NCBI GenBank assembly: GCA_015680685.1
Contig: MNCI01026470.1
Span: forward strand, 920-64,919
Reading direction: 5' to 3'
From: Gnetum montanum
Taxonomy: Eukaryota; Streptophyta; Gnetopsida; Gnetales; Gnetaceae
DNA: 64,000 bases
The notes below the pieces were generated by a model. That model saw nothing but the letters and a program-made list of their open reading frames with translations, had not been told where the DNA came from and made no database searches. Of the stretch, positions 24,024-35,579 are shown one piece after another; position 1 is the first letter of the stretch, and each line of letters begins with the position of its first letter. Made by a program: the position numbers and the translations under genes.

Positions 24024-24080
24024 TTTTAGTGATAAGAGTCTTAGCTTAAGAATCCAAGCATATAGGTTAGATTCCACTCA
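24024..24080 (+). other. Second tRNA-derived relic, opposite orientation
   Basis: TTAGTGATAAGAGTCTTAGC followed by AGGTTAGATTCCACTC resembles box A and box B (GGTTCGATTCC with one change). It is similar to the minus-strand relic at 23715-23781, so the pair forms a diverged inverted repeat with a spacer near 240 bp. Confidence 0.4.
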
Positions 24081-24899
24081 ATAGCATTAAATTATAAATT
24101 AGAAAAAAAATTGTATAAGGAATTATGAAACTAGTCTAATAGATCCAAGTTTTAAAATGGTCACAAAAATGAAAACTTAAATGTAAACATAAATGGAAAT
24201 GAAAATGTAAACATAAATAGAAAAAGAATTATAGATCTAGAATGGAAAAAGAAACAGAAATGAGAATGTGAAACTTAGATTTGCACAACAAATGCACTAT
24301 AACTTTATTAAAATTTTAAAAATGAATTCGTAGTTTCAAAAGAGTACAAATTTTGTGCTAAGTGCACAAGAAGTTGCTTGAAGAAGCTTGAAGTCCATTG
24401 GAGCATGTGGCCTGCACTTTAAACGCCATGATCCAGTTGCTTCCTAGCTCTAGTTTCCAACAACTCCACACTGGTTTTCACCAGGATCAACAATATGGTC
24501 ACAAATGGATAGTTTACCTTTTGTGCAATGGTATCATGTGGAAGTCACTTTGCCTAGTGTAGGTACATCTATTTTAGAATGATGTGAATATATGTTTGAT
24601 GAGATTGAAAATGTAAATTTAAAACTTTAACCATGACTTTTTTAAGACTTAATCTTTTTCTCAAACTTTAACCTTGGACAACCTCAAAAAATTTTAATTT
24701 CTTTTTTACTAAACCCAATTCATAATTTTTTTACTAAACCCAATTCATAACCTTGGTTCAGATTATTTTTTCTTAAACTTTAATTGATCTCAATGACATT
24801 ACACTTCAACCTTAAATAGCCTCATATAATTTTAATTTTTTAAACTATACTTAGGTCAAATCTCATTGGATATTTTTTTTCACAAGATTTGATGCACAG

Positions 24900-25490
24900 T
24901 GATGAGTGATGATATATCCCAACACTCTACCATATAAATGACAAGTGTTCATGTGTGACTAGATCATAATCCGTGGATGCAAAATGTAATTATACTAGGA
25001 GTTGATGTTAAGTTTGTGATCATTGTCTTCTCACTTTGAGTTAGTGAAATATGGATGTATGGTTTAATTCACAATGAGGCATATGATAGATGATGTTGTA
25101 AGGCCCTCATTACTCTTAGTGATAAACATGACTGAGAATGAAATTAAAATATAAGTCTAAGTAACACAAAAATGAAAATCTATTCTATCCTAGAGCAATG
25201 AGTATTTGGTCCTAGTTTATCAATCATGTCCTAGGCTTATGTAATTATCATTGGGATTACCAAGTGGAATCATTACTAAGTGAATCAAGCAAGATCACTA
25301 CTGGGTTACCAAACAATTACACTTAAACACTCGAAACTAGTTGTATCCAGTCCACTTAACTAATAAACATAGAATGTAAAGTACTTTGGATTGTAAATGA
25401 TTACACTAAGAAAATAGGAAAATTATACAAAGTGAACAATAGAACAATAGAACTATAGAATGTTTCAATGATGTAAAATATTGTTTTGGC
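24900..25490 (-). repeat. Solo or truncated Athila-like LTR
   Basis: Collinear on the minus strand with the LTR of G and A: the inner edge is TGATGAGTG on the plus strand (A ends CACTCATCA), followed by an ACAAGTGTTCATG word, ATCATTGTCTTCTCA, TTGGTCCTAGTTTATC, CATTGGGATTACCAAG and CACTACTGGGTTACCAAAC. No primer site is recognisable at the inner edge, so it may be a solo LTR or a 3' LTR fragment. The right end is not sharply defined. Confidence 0.55.
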
Positions 25491-25769
25491 CAAGAGGGGG
25501 GAACCCCAACATAGTGTAATTGGGTAAGATAATTGTTGGCACCTTACCCGCTCTAGTGTAGCTCCTACTGGCAAGGCTAGCATAGTTGGCCTTTTCAACA
25601 CAAATTGCTACATTTTTTTCAAGTGCAAGGTATACCTCTTGTCACCACTTACATTGTCATAGTAGTGTTAATAGTTGTTTCCATTTATAGCCAACTATAC
25701 CATTCGAAAATCCAACTTGCTAAAAGTTTTACTAAAAATAGTAAGAGGTCAAAACCACATCTTTTGATA
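25491..25769 (+). other. Leader region of element C
   Basis: A TTGTTGGCACCTTACCC word at about 25528 could be a primer-site remnant (element B uses TGGCACTAG), but no LTR end is recognisable beside it. Otherwise this is the stretch between the Athila-like LTR and the first gag ATG of element C. Confidence 0.3.
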
Positions 25770-28530
25770 ATGTCTTTCAATCAATCAACTTTCCTACCTC
25801 TTAACTTGATAGATATGACATACAACCAAGATGTAGTTCTTGTTTGTGACTTGAAAAACCCTACGGTCATAGAAAAAAGGTAATCACTTAGGCAAAGAGG
25901 TAGAAATCCATATTTCATGGTCATTAATGAGGAGTTCTACAACCTCCTTTGTGCCAAGATATAGGCTAGTCTCTTAATACCACACTTTGAATTTGATGCT
26001 AAGTGTTAATTCAAAATCATACACTGGGATGGGAAACAGTATATCCCATTTCCTTATGACCAAATCCCCCTCACTAAATTCTATGCATAAGTGCTCATAC
26101 AAATCATAGAGGTTGATGAGTTTAGTGAGGGAATTAGCTCAGAGGATCATCAAGAAGGGGAAGATGAGTTTGAGGCTAAACATGAGCCGAACACCTTCAT
26201 TAGAAGTCTTTTCCAATCTTTAGCTCCCTAAATAGCTACATCCAAATCCATGTCCCTTACCTCATTGATGTGACAAGTCCCTCAATCCAACTCTCCTCCT
26301 CTCCATCCTACTATATTTGAGTCTAAACCCATCATCATCACATACTAGATACAACCCATGTTCCAATCTACCTTCTTATTCTCATTGATGTTCTTTGTCA
26401 CACAGCCTTACTCCATTCACCTAGTGTCAATGATGTCTACCTCATCATCTCCCTTTATCATATCAGTAGAGCCCTCATCGAGGCCTCAAATAACACAAGC
26501 CTCTTATACTCCCTTGGCTCCCTTCATACCACACATCCCAACTCAAAACTCTTTCTCCCTGTTTAATCCACCTACAAAGGTGATCAATCAACCTCTTCCA
26601 TTTGTATCAATATCCATCACACAACCTCAAGCCTCTCAACTTCCTCATCAATCATTGACACAAGCACTGTAGCCCATGGGAATGCCCCAAGGCTTGGATC
26701 AAGCCTTCCAAATGATCCAAGACCTTATTGAAGAGCTGCAAAATCTCAAAGCCATCACAACTCAGATGGTCAAGATTCTATATTTCTACCAAGATGATCC
26801 TATAAGTCCTACAGTGCCTCAAATAATCTTGCTCTTAGGGTTTCCTATTCCAAACTTCATCAAATACAATGATGAAGGAGATCCCAATGTACACCTAGTT
26901 ACCTTCTGATCTAAGTGCATCTCTTTGCAAGCTTGGCCACATACAATATTGAAGATTTTCCCTATGTTCCTAAAAGGTAAGGCTCTGGATTGGTACTGAA
27001 CCTTGCCTATAGGTTCCATCTCTTCCCTTGAATACTTGATAAACCAATTTGTCAATTGCTTCAAATACAACTTGAAGTTGGGTGCCACATTGGATCAACT
27101 GATGAAGGTGAGGTAGGGGCCACTTGCACTAGTCAAAAGGTTTATTCAAAGATGGAACTCAATGTTCAACAAGATTTTGGAGCCTATCTCTAAAATCCAT
27201 CTATTGGCCATCTACAGGGAAGTAATAAATAACTTTATCAAGTCAAAGCTTTACTACCTAGAGCCTCGGTCACTAAGCCAAGCCTTCTCATAAATCAAGA
27301 ACATTAAGAAGGCAGTTGAGGCAAGTAATGGCCTAGCCTACGTGGCTTATAAAAAGAAACATGCAAGGAGGGATAGGGATAAAACCAAGTAAGAACACAC
27401 AACTGTGGCTATAGTAACAAAAGATTTAAGACAAGGGGCAATGTGAGGATCACCAACATGCAACACATCCCAAGACTCATAACAACCATCCACTTCCTAC
27501 ACTCCAAACCAACCAAGACCAAACTTTGGGGGTGTAAGGATAGGTCTAAGTAGAGTAGGTTACCTCGGAAGCCGTTTGAGCTTCCAGAATAGTTACTTAA
27601 AAATGATTGTATACAACATAATCAATTGTCTGAAGAGGCTCATAAGAAGCATGATTTTCTTTGTGACATAGCTAGAGACCCAATGATAGCTACCAAAGTA
27701 CTTCATACTGGATAGTTATTATCATTATCATCAAATGGTTGTTCATGACATTGATTTTTGTCTAGAATTGAAGCATGACCTCTAGAAGATGATAGACCAT
27801 GAAGAGTTGGTTTTGAATGAGCCCAACTCTCCAAGGACCAACAACAACTCCTATACTGTAGCATCATTCACAAAAAAAAAGCAATCTAATTCTTCTAGGG
27901 AACCATTTATTATTAAGATGTCATTGTAGCCCCAAAACACAAAGTTAAGATAGCCCTTTGTCATATGGGTACCACCTCCTTTGGTCCCTAAGAGGCCTTT
28001 CATCATACATGTCCCCCCTTCAATGGCTTCAACATCATAACAAAATCAACAAGATACCAATCCTCCCAAGTCTAGTGAACCATTTGTTATCTAGGTTTCT
28101 TTATCTTCAACAAGTAAGCATATATCAACCATGACCCAAGCCCATCTATATTGACTAACAACTTAATGGCTAGCAATAAATCATCATTACAATAGTGGCA
28201 AAAGCAACTTGTTACCAAACCAATAAATAAGCCCATTAAAGATAACCCACATAGACCTACACCAAGATCAACTACATCCATGGACAAGGGGTCTAAGTCA
28301 CATGCACAAAAACCTAAGCCAAAAACTCTAGGAAGGATGGAGGAGATTATAACTACTAAGCTTGAAACATTACATGTCAAGGAAAAGAATTTCTTTACAA
28401 CAATGGAGCAAGCCAAATGATCCCTAAAATAAAAGAAAATGTCACTAAACTTGTATGACCTAGTCATGACTTCTCTAGCTCATAGAGATGCACTAGCTCA
28501 TATGTTAACTTCTATCCCTGTGAGCAAAGA
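25770..28530 (+). pseudogene. gag: gag of element C (Tat/Ogre-like), decayed
   Basis: Capsid polyprotein remains, homologous segment by segment to the gag of element B. The ATG at 25770 opens the longest N-terminal frame. Landmarks: IHWDGKQYIPF (about 26020), an acidic stretch, a Pro/Ser/Gln-rich linker, LDQAFQMIQDLIEELQNL (about 26694), YNDEGDPNVHLVTF (about 26865-26908), GKALDWY (about 26972), RFIQRWNSMFNKI (about 27138), and a degraded zinc-binding stretch YHYHQMVVHDIDFCLELKHDL (start about 27718) with the C-H-H-C-LK layout of Ogre gags. Stops and frameshifts are frequent. Confidence 0.75.
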
Positions 28531-28535
28531 CATGC

Positions 28536-29110
28536 TTGCTAACAAAGAGTCAATTCACTCTATCATTGAGTAAGCTTCACTTAGGAAAAATGGGCATCAT
28601 GCTCAACTTTTGTGATAGTGAAGTAAACATTGACTCTCAAAATGGAGAAGTGCTATTTGCTCCTCTCCTTATCACTTTATGTGTTGGTAGGTACAAAGTT
28701 CATCATGTTCACATAGACAATGGGATAACAACTAATGTGGTACAATTTTCCATTGTTGACAAGCTAAGCCTAAAAAAGAACATCGAGAGGACCACTACCT
28801 CCACACTTAAATCATTCAATAGGTCATGAGTAGTAGTGTGAGGTTCTATCTCCTTAGATTTCATAGCTAGGGAATAGTTTCCCACATCCACCAACTTCGT
28901 AGTAATTGAAGAGCACCTAGGTTTAATGTGATCCTAGGGAGACCATGGTTGGCTAAGCTTCACATAGTTTCATCCCTTATACATCAAGAGATTTACTTGT
29001 CCTATGAGGGAGGGAAAATGATCATTCATGAAAACAATGTGTCACTACCTTTGGTTAACTATGTTAACATCAATTGAGGCTCAGAGGTGGAGTTTTAGGA
29101 GGAAACTTCA
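28536..29110 (+). pseudogene. Aspartic protease of element C (Tat/Ogre-like)
   Basis: The active-site stretch VHIDNGITTNVVQFSIVDKL (about 28708-28767) is the D-[GN]-G form of the retropepsin motif. It is followed by TLKSFNRS, FVVIEEHLG (about 28894) and the GRPW equivalent, degraded to GDHGWL (about 28938). It matches the minus-strand protease of element B (VHVDDGAVINVV). No reverse transcriptase, RNase H or integrase follows; from 29110 the sequence goes straight to a minisatellite and the insertion point of element A. Confidence 0.7.
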
Positions 29111-29419
29111 AAAACTCAAACCAAGGCCGCCAACAACAAAGACAATAATGATACTACCAACATCAACTCTACAATATGAAGTGACCAATGAAAGTGCATA
29201 CAACTTGCTATAATTAATAAGAAAGATGGTGAACATAAAGTTATGTCAAAAGGATTCCTTGACCACTCAAAGGTTAAACAACGAATTCATAGTAAACACC
29301 TTATCCCTTTTTTTTAATAGTCATTTGTTTACTTTTAAAACATTGTATCATGCTTCATTGTTGGTTGTAGCTTTATATGCTCTTTTAAGAGCATCCCATA
29401 CTTACTAGGAAAGTATGGA

Positions 29420-29530
29420 TTACAACTTGCTAAGGCCTAAAATTGGTGATATTATGGCTCGCCAAGGCCTTAAACTGGCAACCTTATGGCTGGCCAAGGC
29501 CTAAAGTTGGTGAGCATAACAAACTCATAT
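29420..29530 (+). repeat. 33-bp minisatellite remnant (about 3 copies) in element C
   Basis: Units of the form GCTAAGGCCTAAAATTGGTG then ATATTATGGCT repeat three times. The same unit forms the large array at 54836-55270. It lies just left of the insertion point of element A. Confidence 0.75.
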
Positions 29531-29574
29531 TTTTTTCCTATACCAACATCATAGCTAATCTACCTAATAGCATT

Positions 29575-30478
29575 TGATGAGTTGTAGTTTGGTTGGCTAT
29601 GTGGACAAGGCCTTGTCGAAGCATTGTATCATGCATTGATAAGGACCCGTTGATGCAATGTCCATATTTCACCTATAAATACATATCCTTCAGCTACATT
29701 TATGGCATCCAGATTTTAGTAGTAGTGAAGCTCTTGCAGTTTGTTCATTTGAGAGAGAATTTTTCTCTTGAGTGCCCGTAGTAGGAGTCATTGAGTGTAT
29801 GGATCTTTATTCGAGCATTGTTGTACCTAAGCATGATAGTGTGTGTGGTAATAAATACGAGCTTTCTAATAAACCTTGCAACATTCTAGATAGATTAGAT
29901 ATTTCATTTATCTATTTAATGCTTTGAATTATTTATTAAATTTTTTTAGTTATTTACTAAATATTTTCTCATAATAAAGCTAATTAAGATAATTGAGCAA
30001 GGTAAGCTAGATAGATTAAATACATGAGTACAATCGCTTCGAGTGTAACACATATTCCCTTGGTAATCCCAATAATGTTATTGCTTAGCATGCCTAGTAG
30101 CGTAGCATTTGGTAACCTAGCAGTGGATACGTGGGTTTAGGACATGTGCGGAAAGTGGGACCAAATGCTTATGTTAGGACTAGTTAGATACTAGTTAATT
30201 AGTTAATTTAAATTAGTTAATCCAATTACTTTTTATCTTCCTTTGAACATTGAATCATAAAATACAAAATGATAAAAACTAGATGCCGCTATTACACTTA
30301 ACCATACCGATGTATGTCACAAGTGTAATTGGGAAGACAATGATTGACCTTAAGGTGAAGATTCACTTCCTAGAAGACTAGTTCACCAGAAACTGCAAAG
30401 TTTGTGGAATTCAACTGGATCACGTGTGAACGATTGTGATTCGTATGGTTGGACATAGGGGTACCTTGCCATTCATCA
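29575..30478 (+). repeat. 5' LTR of element A (904 bp)
   Basis: Starts TGATGAGTTGTAG and ends CCATTCATCA. A TATA box CTATAAATACAT starts at 29673, preceded by AAGGACCCGTTGATGCAATG (29641-29660). The downstream half carries TTGGTAATCCCAATAATG and TTTGGTAACCTAGCAGTGG. Collinear with 51316-52236. Confidence 0.95.
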
Positions 30479-30479
30479 T

Positions 30480-30497
30480 TGGCATTGTTGTCGAGGA
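30480..30497 (+). promoter_or_regulatory. Primer-binding site of element A (Asp-tRNA type)
   Basis: TGGCATTGTTGTCGAGGA directly follows the LTR. It matches the Asp-tRNA-type site TGGCGCCGTTGCCGGGGA at 13 of 18 positions, and all five differences are transitions (C to T or G to A). Athila elements typically use this primer, which supports the lineage call. Confidence 0.75.
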
Positions 30498-30630
30498 CTT
30501 TGTTTATTGAAACATGTGATATCTAGGATTAGTGAATATTATTTATATCGTTGGATGAACTCAAGGTCAACATTACTCACATTGACATATAAACTACTAA
30601 GTACACTGATAATTTCATTTCTTTTGCAAA

Positions 30631-32960
30631 ATGTCTTCTTCTCATAGGTGCGAAGATGTCAAACTGCTACACCCACAGGAGTGCAAAGTGGTATATACTC
30701 ATCTAGATGAGTATGTATTGGACTTCACCTACATCCTACATTAGGATGAACAACTGTGATGGCATGATATGGAGGGCAACATCGTGTTGCCCCTTGATTG
30801 ATCTGTACCAAGGATGCTATTTCAAACCCTTAGGAAGTTAGACATCTTAGAGCTTCATGAGAAATACATTATGCACGATCATAACACTCAAGATTATTGT
30901 TCCACTAAAGCATAACAAAGGATAGATTGACACCAGGAGTAGTACCATGAGTTTACAAAGGGAAAACATTTTAGTAACCTGTTGTTCCTACAAAATCAAG
31001 ATGACAATGAGGATCCTCCCTTTGAAGGTTCTCAACATGAAGACTCACCACCCCTTGTTGTTGATAACAAGGGTGTAACCTTGAATCTACAATCCACTAT
31101 TCATAAACTAGGTTTAGGAAAGAGTGATAGTCAAGGCAGGGACTCAAGAAAACATCACAATAGCAAGGGATCTAAGGATGGTGGTTGTAATGAATGAAGA
31201 GGTGGTGGTAGACACTATAGTGGTAGTGGTGGTCCACCTTCCTCTTCATCCTCTTCGATTCCAAACATTCTTCTTAATCTACCAGTTCTCATAAAAGCTA
31301 TCATCGAAATAAACATGATGAAGGTGATCAATGAGATAACAATGACCATAAAGGCCATCAAAATCGAATGGGTGGCTAAACCCATCATCGATGTCATCAA
31401 CACAATGATGATGATGAACCTCTGTTGGTGACTCAAAGCATGCTGAACATTGCATAGGTAGTTAGAATTTCAACTAGGCATATGAAAGATAGTAGGCTTA
31501 AGTGCTTAGATATGAATAATATCCCAAGATTTGAGGGTGGATATAACTCTAATCCATAGATAGATCTATAAGCTTTCTATGATGCTTGTGCCTTATAGAA
31601 CATAGAAAATGAGTGGCAAAAACTCAAGCTTTTTCTTAAGACACTCATCAAGGAAGCTGAAAGCTAGTGTCAATCCTTGGAACTAGAATCCATTTACCAA
31701 TGGAGTACCATGTTAGAGCTATTTAATGAAAAATACCAAATGTACTTTAAAGTGTCTAATTTGAGAAGATAAATCTAAGGCTAGAAGCAAGAAACACATG
31801 AACGGTTGGATGTTTCCATGGGTAGATAGTATTCACTCTTACACTGATGCCTTGGCCATGGTTATTCTTAGAGGAAAAAACTTCACCACATCATAGATGA
31901 ACTCATAGCAAAAACGAGAAGAGCTCTTGGGGTGTATGCCCAAGGGAGACTGTCTGAACCAAGAGCTCATTATATTCAAAGGATGATTGAGTAGGTGGAA
32001 AAAGAAGAAGGCAAGTTACAAAAAAGGGAAAGTGTAGAAGAGTATAATAAGGATCCTTCCATCAGAAAATGGGAGGTCTAATTTTATGACAAGGAGGAGT
32101 CACCACTCAATGAAGTGGTGAATAGGAAAACCTTGCCTATCTAAAAATATGTTTCTAATATTTTGGAAAAGGTTGATAAATTATGAGACTCTTTGGATGA
32201 AAAATTCTAAATTGCTATTGCTAAAGAAACCAAAGAGCAAACTAGTGATCATAACCATAGGAGGCAAAAAGAAGCTAAATGTGCCTACCAGAGAGGTAAG
32301 GTCAAAGCTGCTACCATAGAGGAAGTTGTGGAAACCAACTCTAAAGATGAAATCAATTGTGAAATTTGTCAATATAATCATCTCAAGGGTTGTTACCCCA
32401 TGGTGTCACACTTACAAGAGTCTGGGGTGTATGCATTGAATCTACGATTAGCACGTAGGCAAGCACCTAGACGATTGCCTTATCCTCAAGGTAATTCAAG
32501 GCAGTTCCATCAACATCAACAAGCTTACTACCCAAGTGGATCTCATACACAACCTTATAAACAATACCAACAATGGCACCGACCACAATCATTAGGAATG
32601 CCACCACCAAGGTAATAGTACCCATACAGGTAACTAGATCCATATGGGTACTATGTTCAGAAATCGGTCTCTCCAAGAAGTTTTGCAAGCCACGCCTCAT
32701 TTCAACATCACTATTACCCTCTAGAGTATCACTGCACACATTCACTATCCACTCGGGGGAAGAACCCATATCCATACCACCCTCCACATCTATTTGCATA
32801 TGTCCCTTTTCCCTCTACAGAGTTACCTCCTGCTCCATCCATGTAGGATGAGATTCCTCCATATATATAACAATGAAATTCCATGAGGGTTGTACATTCA
32901 TAACTAGACTTCCAACCGAATGGTTCAAATAATTGATTTAGAAAATATCTTTCTTCTAAC
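30631..32960 (+). pseudogene. gag: gag of element A (Athila-like), decayed
   Basis: The start is taken as the ATG at 30631, the first in the coding frame after the leader (MSSSHRCEDVK). Then GNIVLPLD (about 30779), an acidic open segment (30982-31197) and a Ser/Gly-rich linker. The capsid core has FYDACAL (31579), NEWQKLKLFLKTLIKE (about 31609-31656), MLELFNEKYQMY and a LGHGYS motif (about 31850). A Lys/Glu-rich part leads to the zinc knuckle CEICQYNHLKGC (about 32360-32397), spaced C-X2-C-X3-H-X3-C, close to the Athila type. The tail is Gln/His/Tyr/Pro-rich (32460-32900). More than ten stops. Confidence 0.8.
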
Positions 32961-33099
32961 TTAGCAATCCTCTCCAACCCTCACAACCTAGTATGGCTAA
33001 TTGTCCTGCATCTGTAATACCCTCATCCTCTGCATCAAATACCTTCTAGTGCCCTTCAAACCAAATGCCACCTCAAATCTGCACTATGATGTTAACACA

Positions 33100-33630
33100 T
33101 GTTGTTTCTAATTGGATCAAGGCTCACCATCTTTCCACAAAACTATTTGACCCAAGAAGTCCACTCATTTACCTATAGATTACTAGACATGATCCATGCA
33201 AGGCTCTTCTTGACTCTGGTTCTAGTATCAATCTCATCTCCCATGACATGTACAAAGCCTGGAGCCTACCACTTCTCAAGAAGAGCAACATTCATTTAGA
33301 ATTGGCAGACCAGTCAATTACTATCTCTCTAGGATTAGTAGAAGATATTGTGACCACTATTTATGAGTGGTCCTATCCTATTAATTTTTTGGTAATCAAG
33401 GTTGAGAATTGCAGAGGTGACTTCTCCATCATTATGGAAAGAGCTTGGTTAATCATAGTTGATGCACATATGGGCATAAGGTACCTCTCCTTAGAAATTT
33501 TCAATGAAAATGAATTTGGTAAGACTGAGAAGAAGCGTATCCCATGCACCATGTACATCGATAATGGGTGCAATTGCATGCAAAAGATTTGGTCAATCAA
33601 AAGTATATACATCAAAGAATTTAATTAGTG
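33100..33630 (+). pseudogene. Aspartic protease of element A
   Basis: The retropepsin active site is ALLDSGSSINLIS (about 33202-33240), read in the frame of the following ORF and upstream of its first ATG at 33248. It continues through LELADQSITISLGLVEDI, a PINFLVIKV strand, the FSIIMERAWL stretch (equivalent of the ILGRPFL segment) and the LEIFNE tail. The catalytic DSG is intact, unlike in element G. It would mature gag and pol. No clean junction with gag can be defined because gag is so decayed. Confidence 0.8.
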
Positions 33631-33899
33631 TGCATAAGAAATAGATATCTAAAGGAGTCTATACATAGCAGCCACAAAACAGGAGGGAACCCAGTGGCTA
33701 ACAGTTGACTCAAATAGTAGCACATTATGCATAGAACCAACTGAGGGCTTAACATGTGCTTATGTTAAAAGCATGGATGAACTTGAATAAGTTCATCCCT
33801 AACTCTCTAATGAAAATGATGATACCTATTGGGAAGAGTTGAAAATGTCTGATAACTTTAAGCAGGAGCCCCTACAATTGAAAACTTTACCACTCGACA

Positions 33900-35000
33900 T
33901 AGAGTATGCATTCTTAAATAATGATAAGTTGATCATAATCAATGCCAAAATTGCTCCTGAACAAAAACACAAGCTATTAAAGATGATTAACAAATGGCCA
34001 ACAACCTTTGCTTAGTCATATCCTAAGCTAACAAAAATCAATCCAAGGATATGCCAACATCGTATTTACACCAACCTGGCCATGAAGCTAATAAGGTAGC
34101 TGCAAAGGTAGATAAACCCCAAATTGAAGTAGATCATTAAGGAAGAAATAGAACAACTCCTCAAGGAAGGGTTCATCTATACCATCATAAATAGTGAGTG
34201 GGTTAGCCTGCTTGTAATTGTGCCAAAGAAAGGTGAAAAATGGTGGGTCTGTATTGATTTCAAGCTATTGAATATGGCAATGTTTAAAGATCATTTTTCA
34301 TTGTCATTTGTGGATCAAGTGTTGGACACCATATTTAGGCATTACTATTATAGCTTCTTGGATGGTTATAGTGGCTATAACCAAATCTAAATAGCACCAG
34401 AAGATCAAGCCAAGATAACATTCACAAGTCCATGGAGGACTTTTGTATATCGTAAGATGTCATTTGGTTAATGTCATGCCCCTACAATATTTCAACACCT
34501 GGTCCTTAGTATTTTTCAATAGTAGATCAGTAGTGGTGTGAAAGTCTTCATGGATGAATTTTCTACCTATAAGGCTACGTTTGAGCAAGCCTTGAACCAC
34601 CTTGAGCAAGTACTGAAGAGATGTGTTGAAACCAACCTATAACTCAACTACCAAAAGAGCCACCTCATGGTCCAAGAAGGTAGTGTATTGGGGTACAAAA
34701 TTTTACAAAAAAGGATTAAGGTAGACCAAGAAAAGATAAGGGTCATCCAAGGAATTACACATCAACCAGAGATAGTCAAAGATGTCAGATCGTTCCTTGG
34801 ACATACTGGCTACTACCGGTGATTCATTGAGAACTTCTCTAGGATTGCAAAATAATTTGTAGAGCTTACAATGAAAGATGCACCTTTCATCTAAACCAAG
34901 AAATGTGAACATCCATTTCAACAATTAAAGGAGAAACTTGTAGAAGCACCAATTCTACAGGCACCAGATTGGTCTAGACGATTCCACATCATAATAGAAT
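33900..35000 (+). pseudogene. Reverse transcriptase of element A (Ty3/gypsy)
   Basis: Ordered Ty3-type RT blocks: EEIEQLLKEGFIYTI (about 34146), VSLLVIVPKKGEKWWVCIDF (34204-34263), YYSFLDGYSGYNQI (34347-34388), ITFTSPWRTFVYRKMSFG (34418-34469) and HAPTIFQH. The catalytic block is VFMDEF (about 34542-34559), where the YVDD-type second Asp is replaced by Glu. A connection follows: GYKILQKRIKVDQEKIRVI and RSFLGHTGYYR (about 34781-34819). Stops interrupt at least eight times. No relic of RT is found in elements B, C or D of this window. Confidence 0.85.
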
Positions 35001-35345
35001 CATCTAACTACACCTTGGAAGTAATGCTCACACAAATGGATGATAAGAAATGTCCATACTACATCCACTGTGTGAGCCAAATCATTATGAGAGTATAATT
35101 AAATTACATCACCACAGAGAAAGAACTAATGGTTGTGGTTTATGCTCTTGAAAAGTTTAGGTACTATGTACTTGGCTACAAGGTATTTGTGCACATAGAC
35201 CATTCTACAATTCACTTCCTCATGAACAAGCTGACGGTGAGCCCTCATATCATACAGTGGCTCATGATTTTACAAGAATTCAATCTCACAATGGTAGATC
35301 GAAAAGGGATTAAGAATGTGATCACTGACCACTGACCACCTCTCT
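34999..35345 (+). pseudogene. RNase H domain of element A
   Basis: TTEKELMVVVYALEKFRYYV (35111-35170), then VFVHIDHSTIHFLMNK, IQWLMILQEFNL and DRKGIKNVITDH (to 35335). This is the usual Ty3/gypsy RNase H order, ending at the ADHLSR-type terminus, here NVITDH. It degrades the RNA strand during reverse transcription. Decayed, with a continuous 68-codon piece at 35129-35335. Confidence 0.8.
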
Positions 35346-35579
35346 CACTTAAGATGGGATAACAAAGAGAAGGAGAGCCCACTCTTTGATCAATTTTAAG
35401 ACAAAATCCTCTTTACTGAGTAATAAATGACTAGATTCTTGTAGAAACAACTTGGTACAATGGCATCCCCACTTATCTTCTCACTCAAGCGATGCCACAA
35501 GATCTTGACTTTAGAAAGAAGTAGCAATTTCTTCATTGGGCCAAATACTTTATGGAAATCAATGGACACCTTTACAAGG

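Larger units (their letters stand above)
23301..24899. other. Spacer with short repeats between two Athila-like LTRs
   Basis: No gene seen. It holds a diverged direct repeat of about 70 bp (23575-23645 and 23848-23920, core GATTAAT-AAAT-TTATTTTA), two tRNA-like relics listed separately, a tandem AATGTAAACATAAATGGAA pair (about 24180-24225) and an exact 23-24 bp tandem duplication (24703-24751, core TACTAAACCCAATTCATAA). Confidence 0.5.

Noticed and set aside
22540-25490. The two minus-strand Athila-like LTRs as ends of one 3-kb element
   Set aside because: The left one continues directly into a primer site and gag of G at its inner edge, so it is the 5' LTR of G; the other lacks a primer site and the spacer has no element features.
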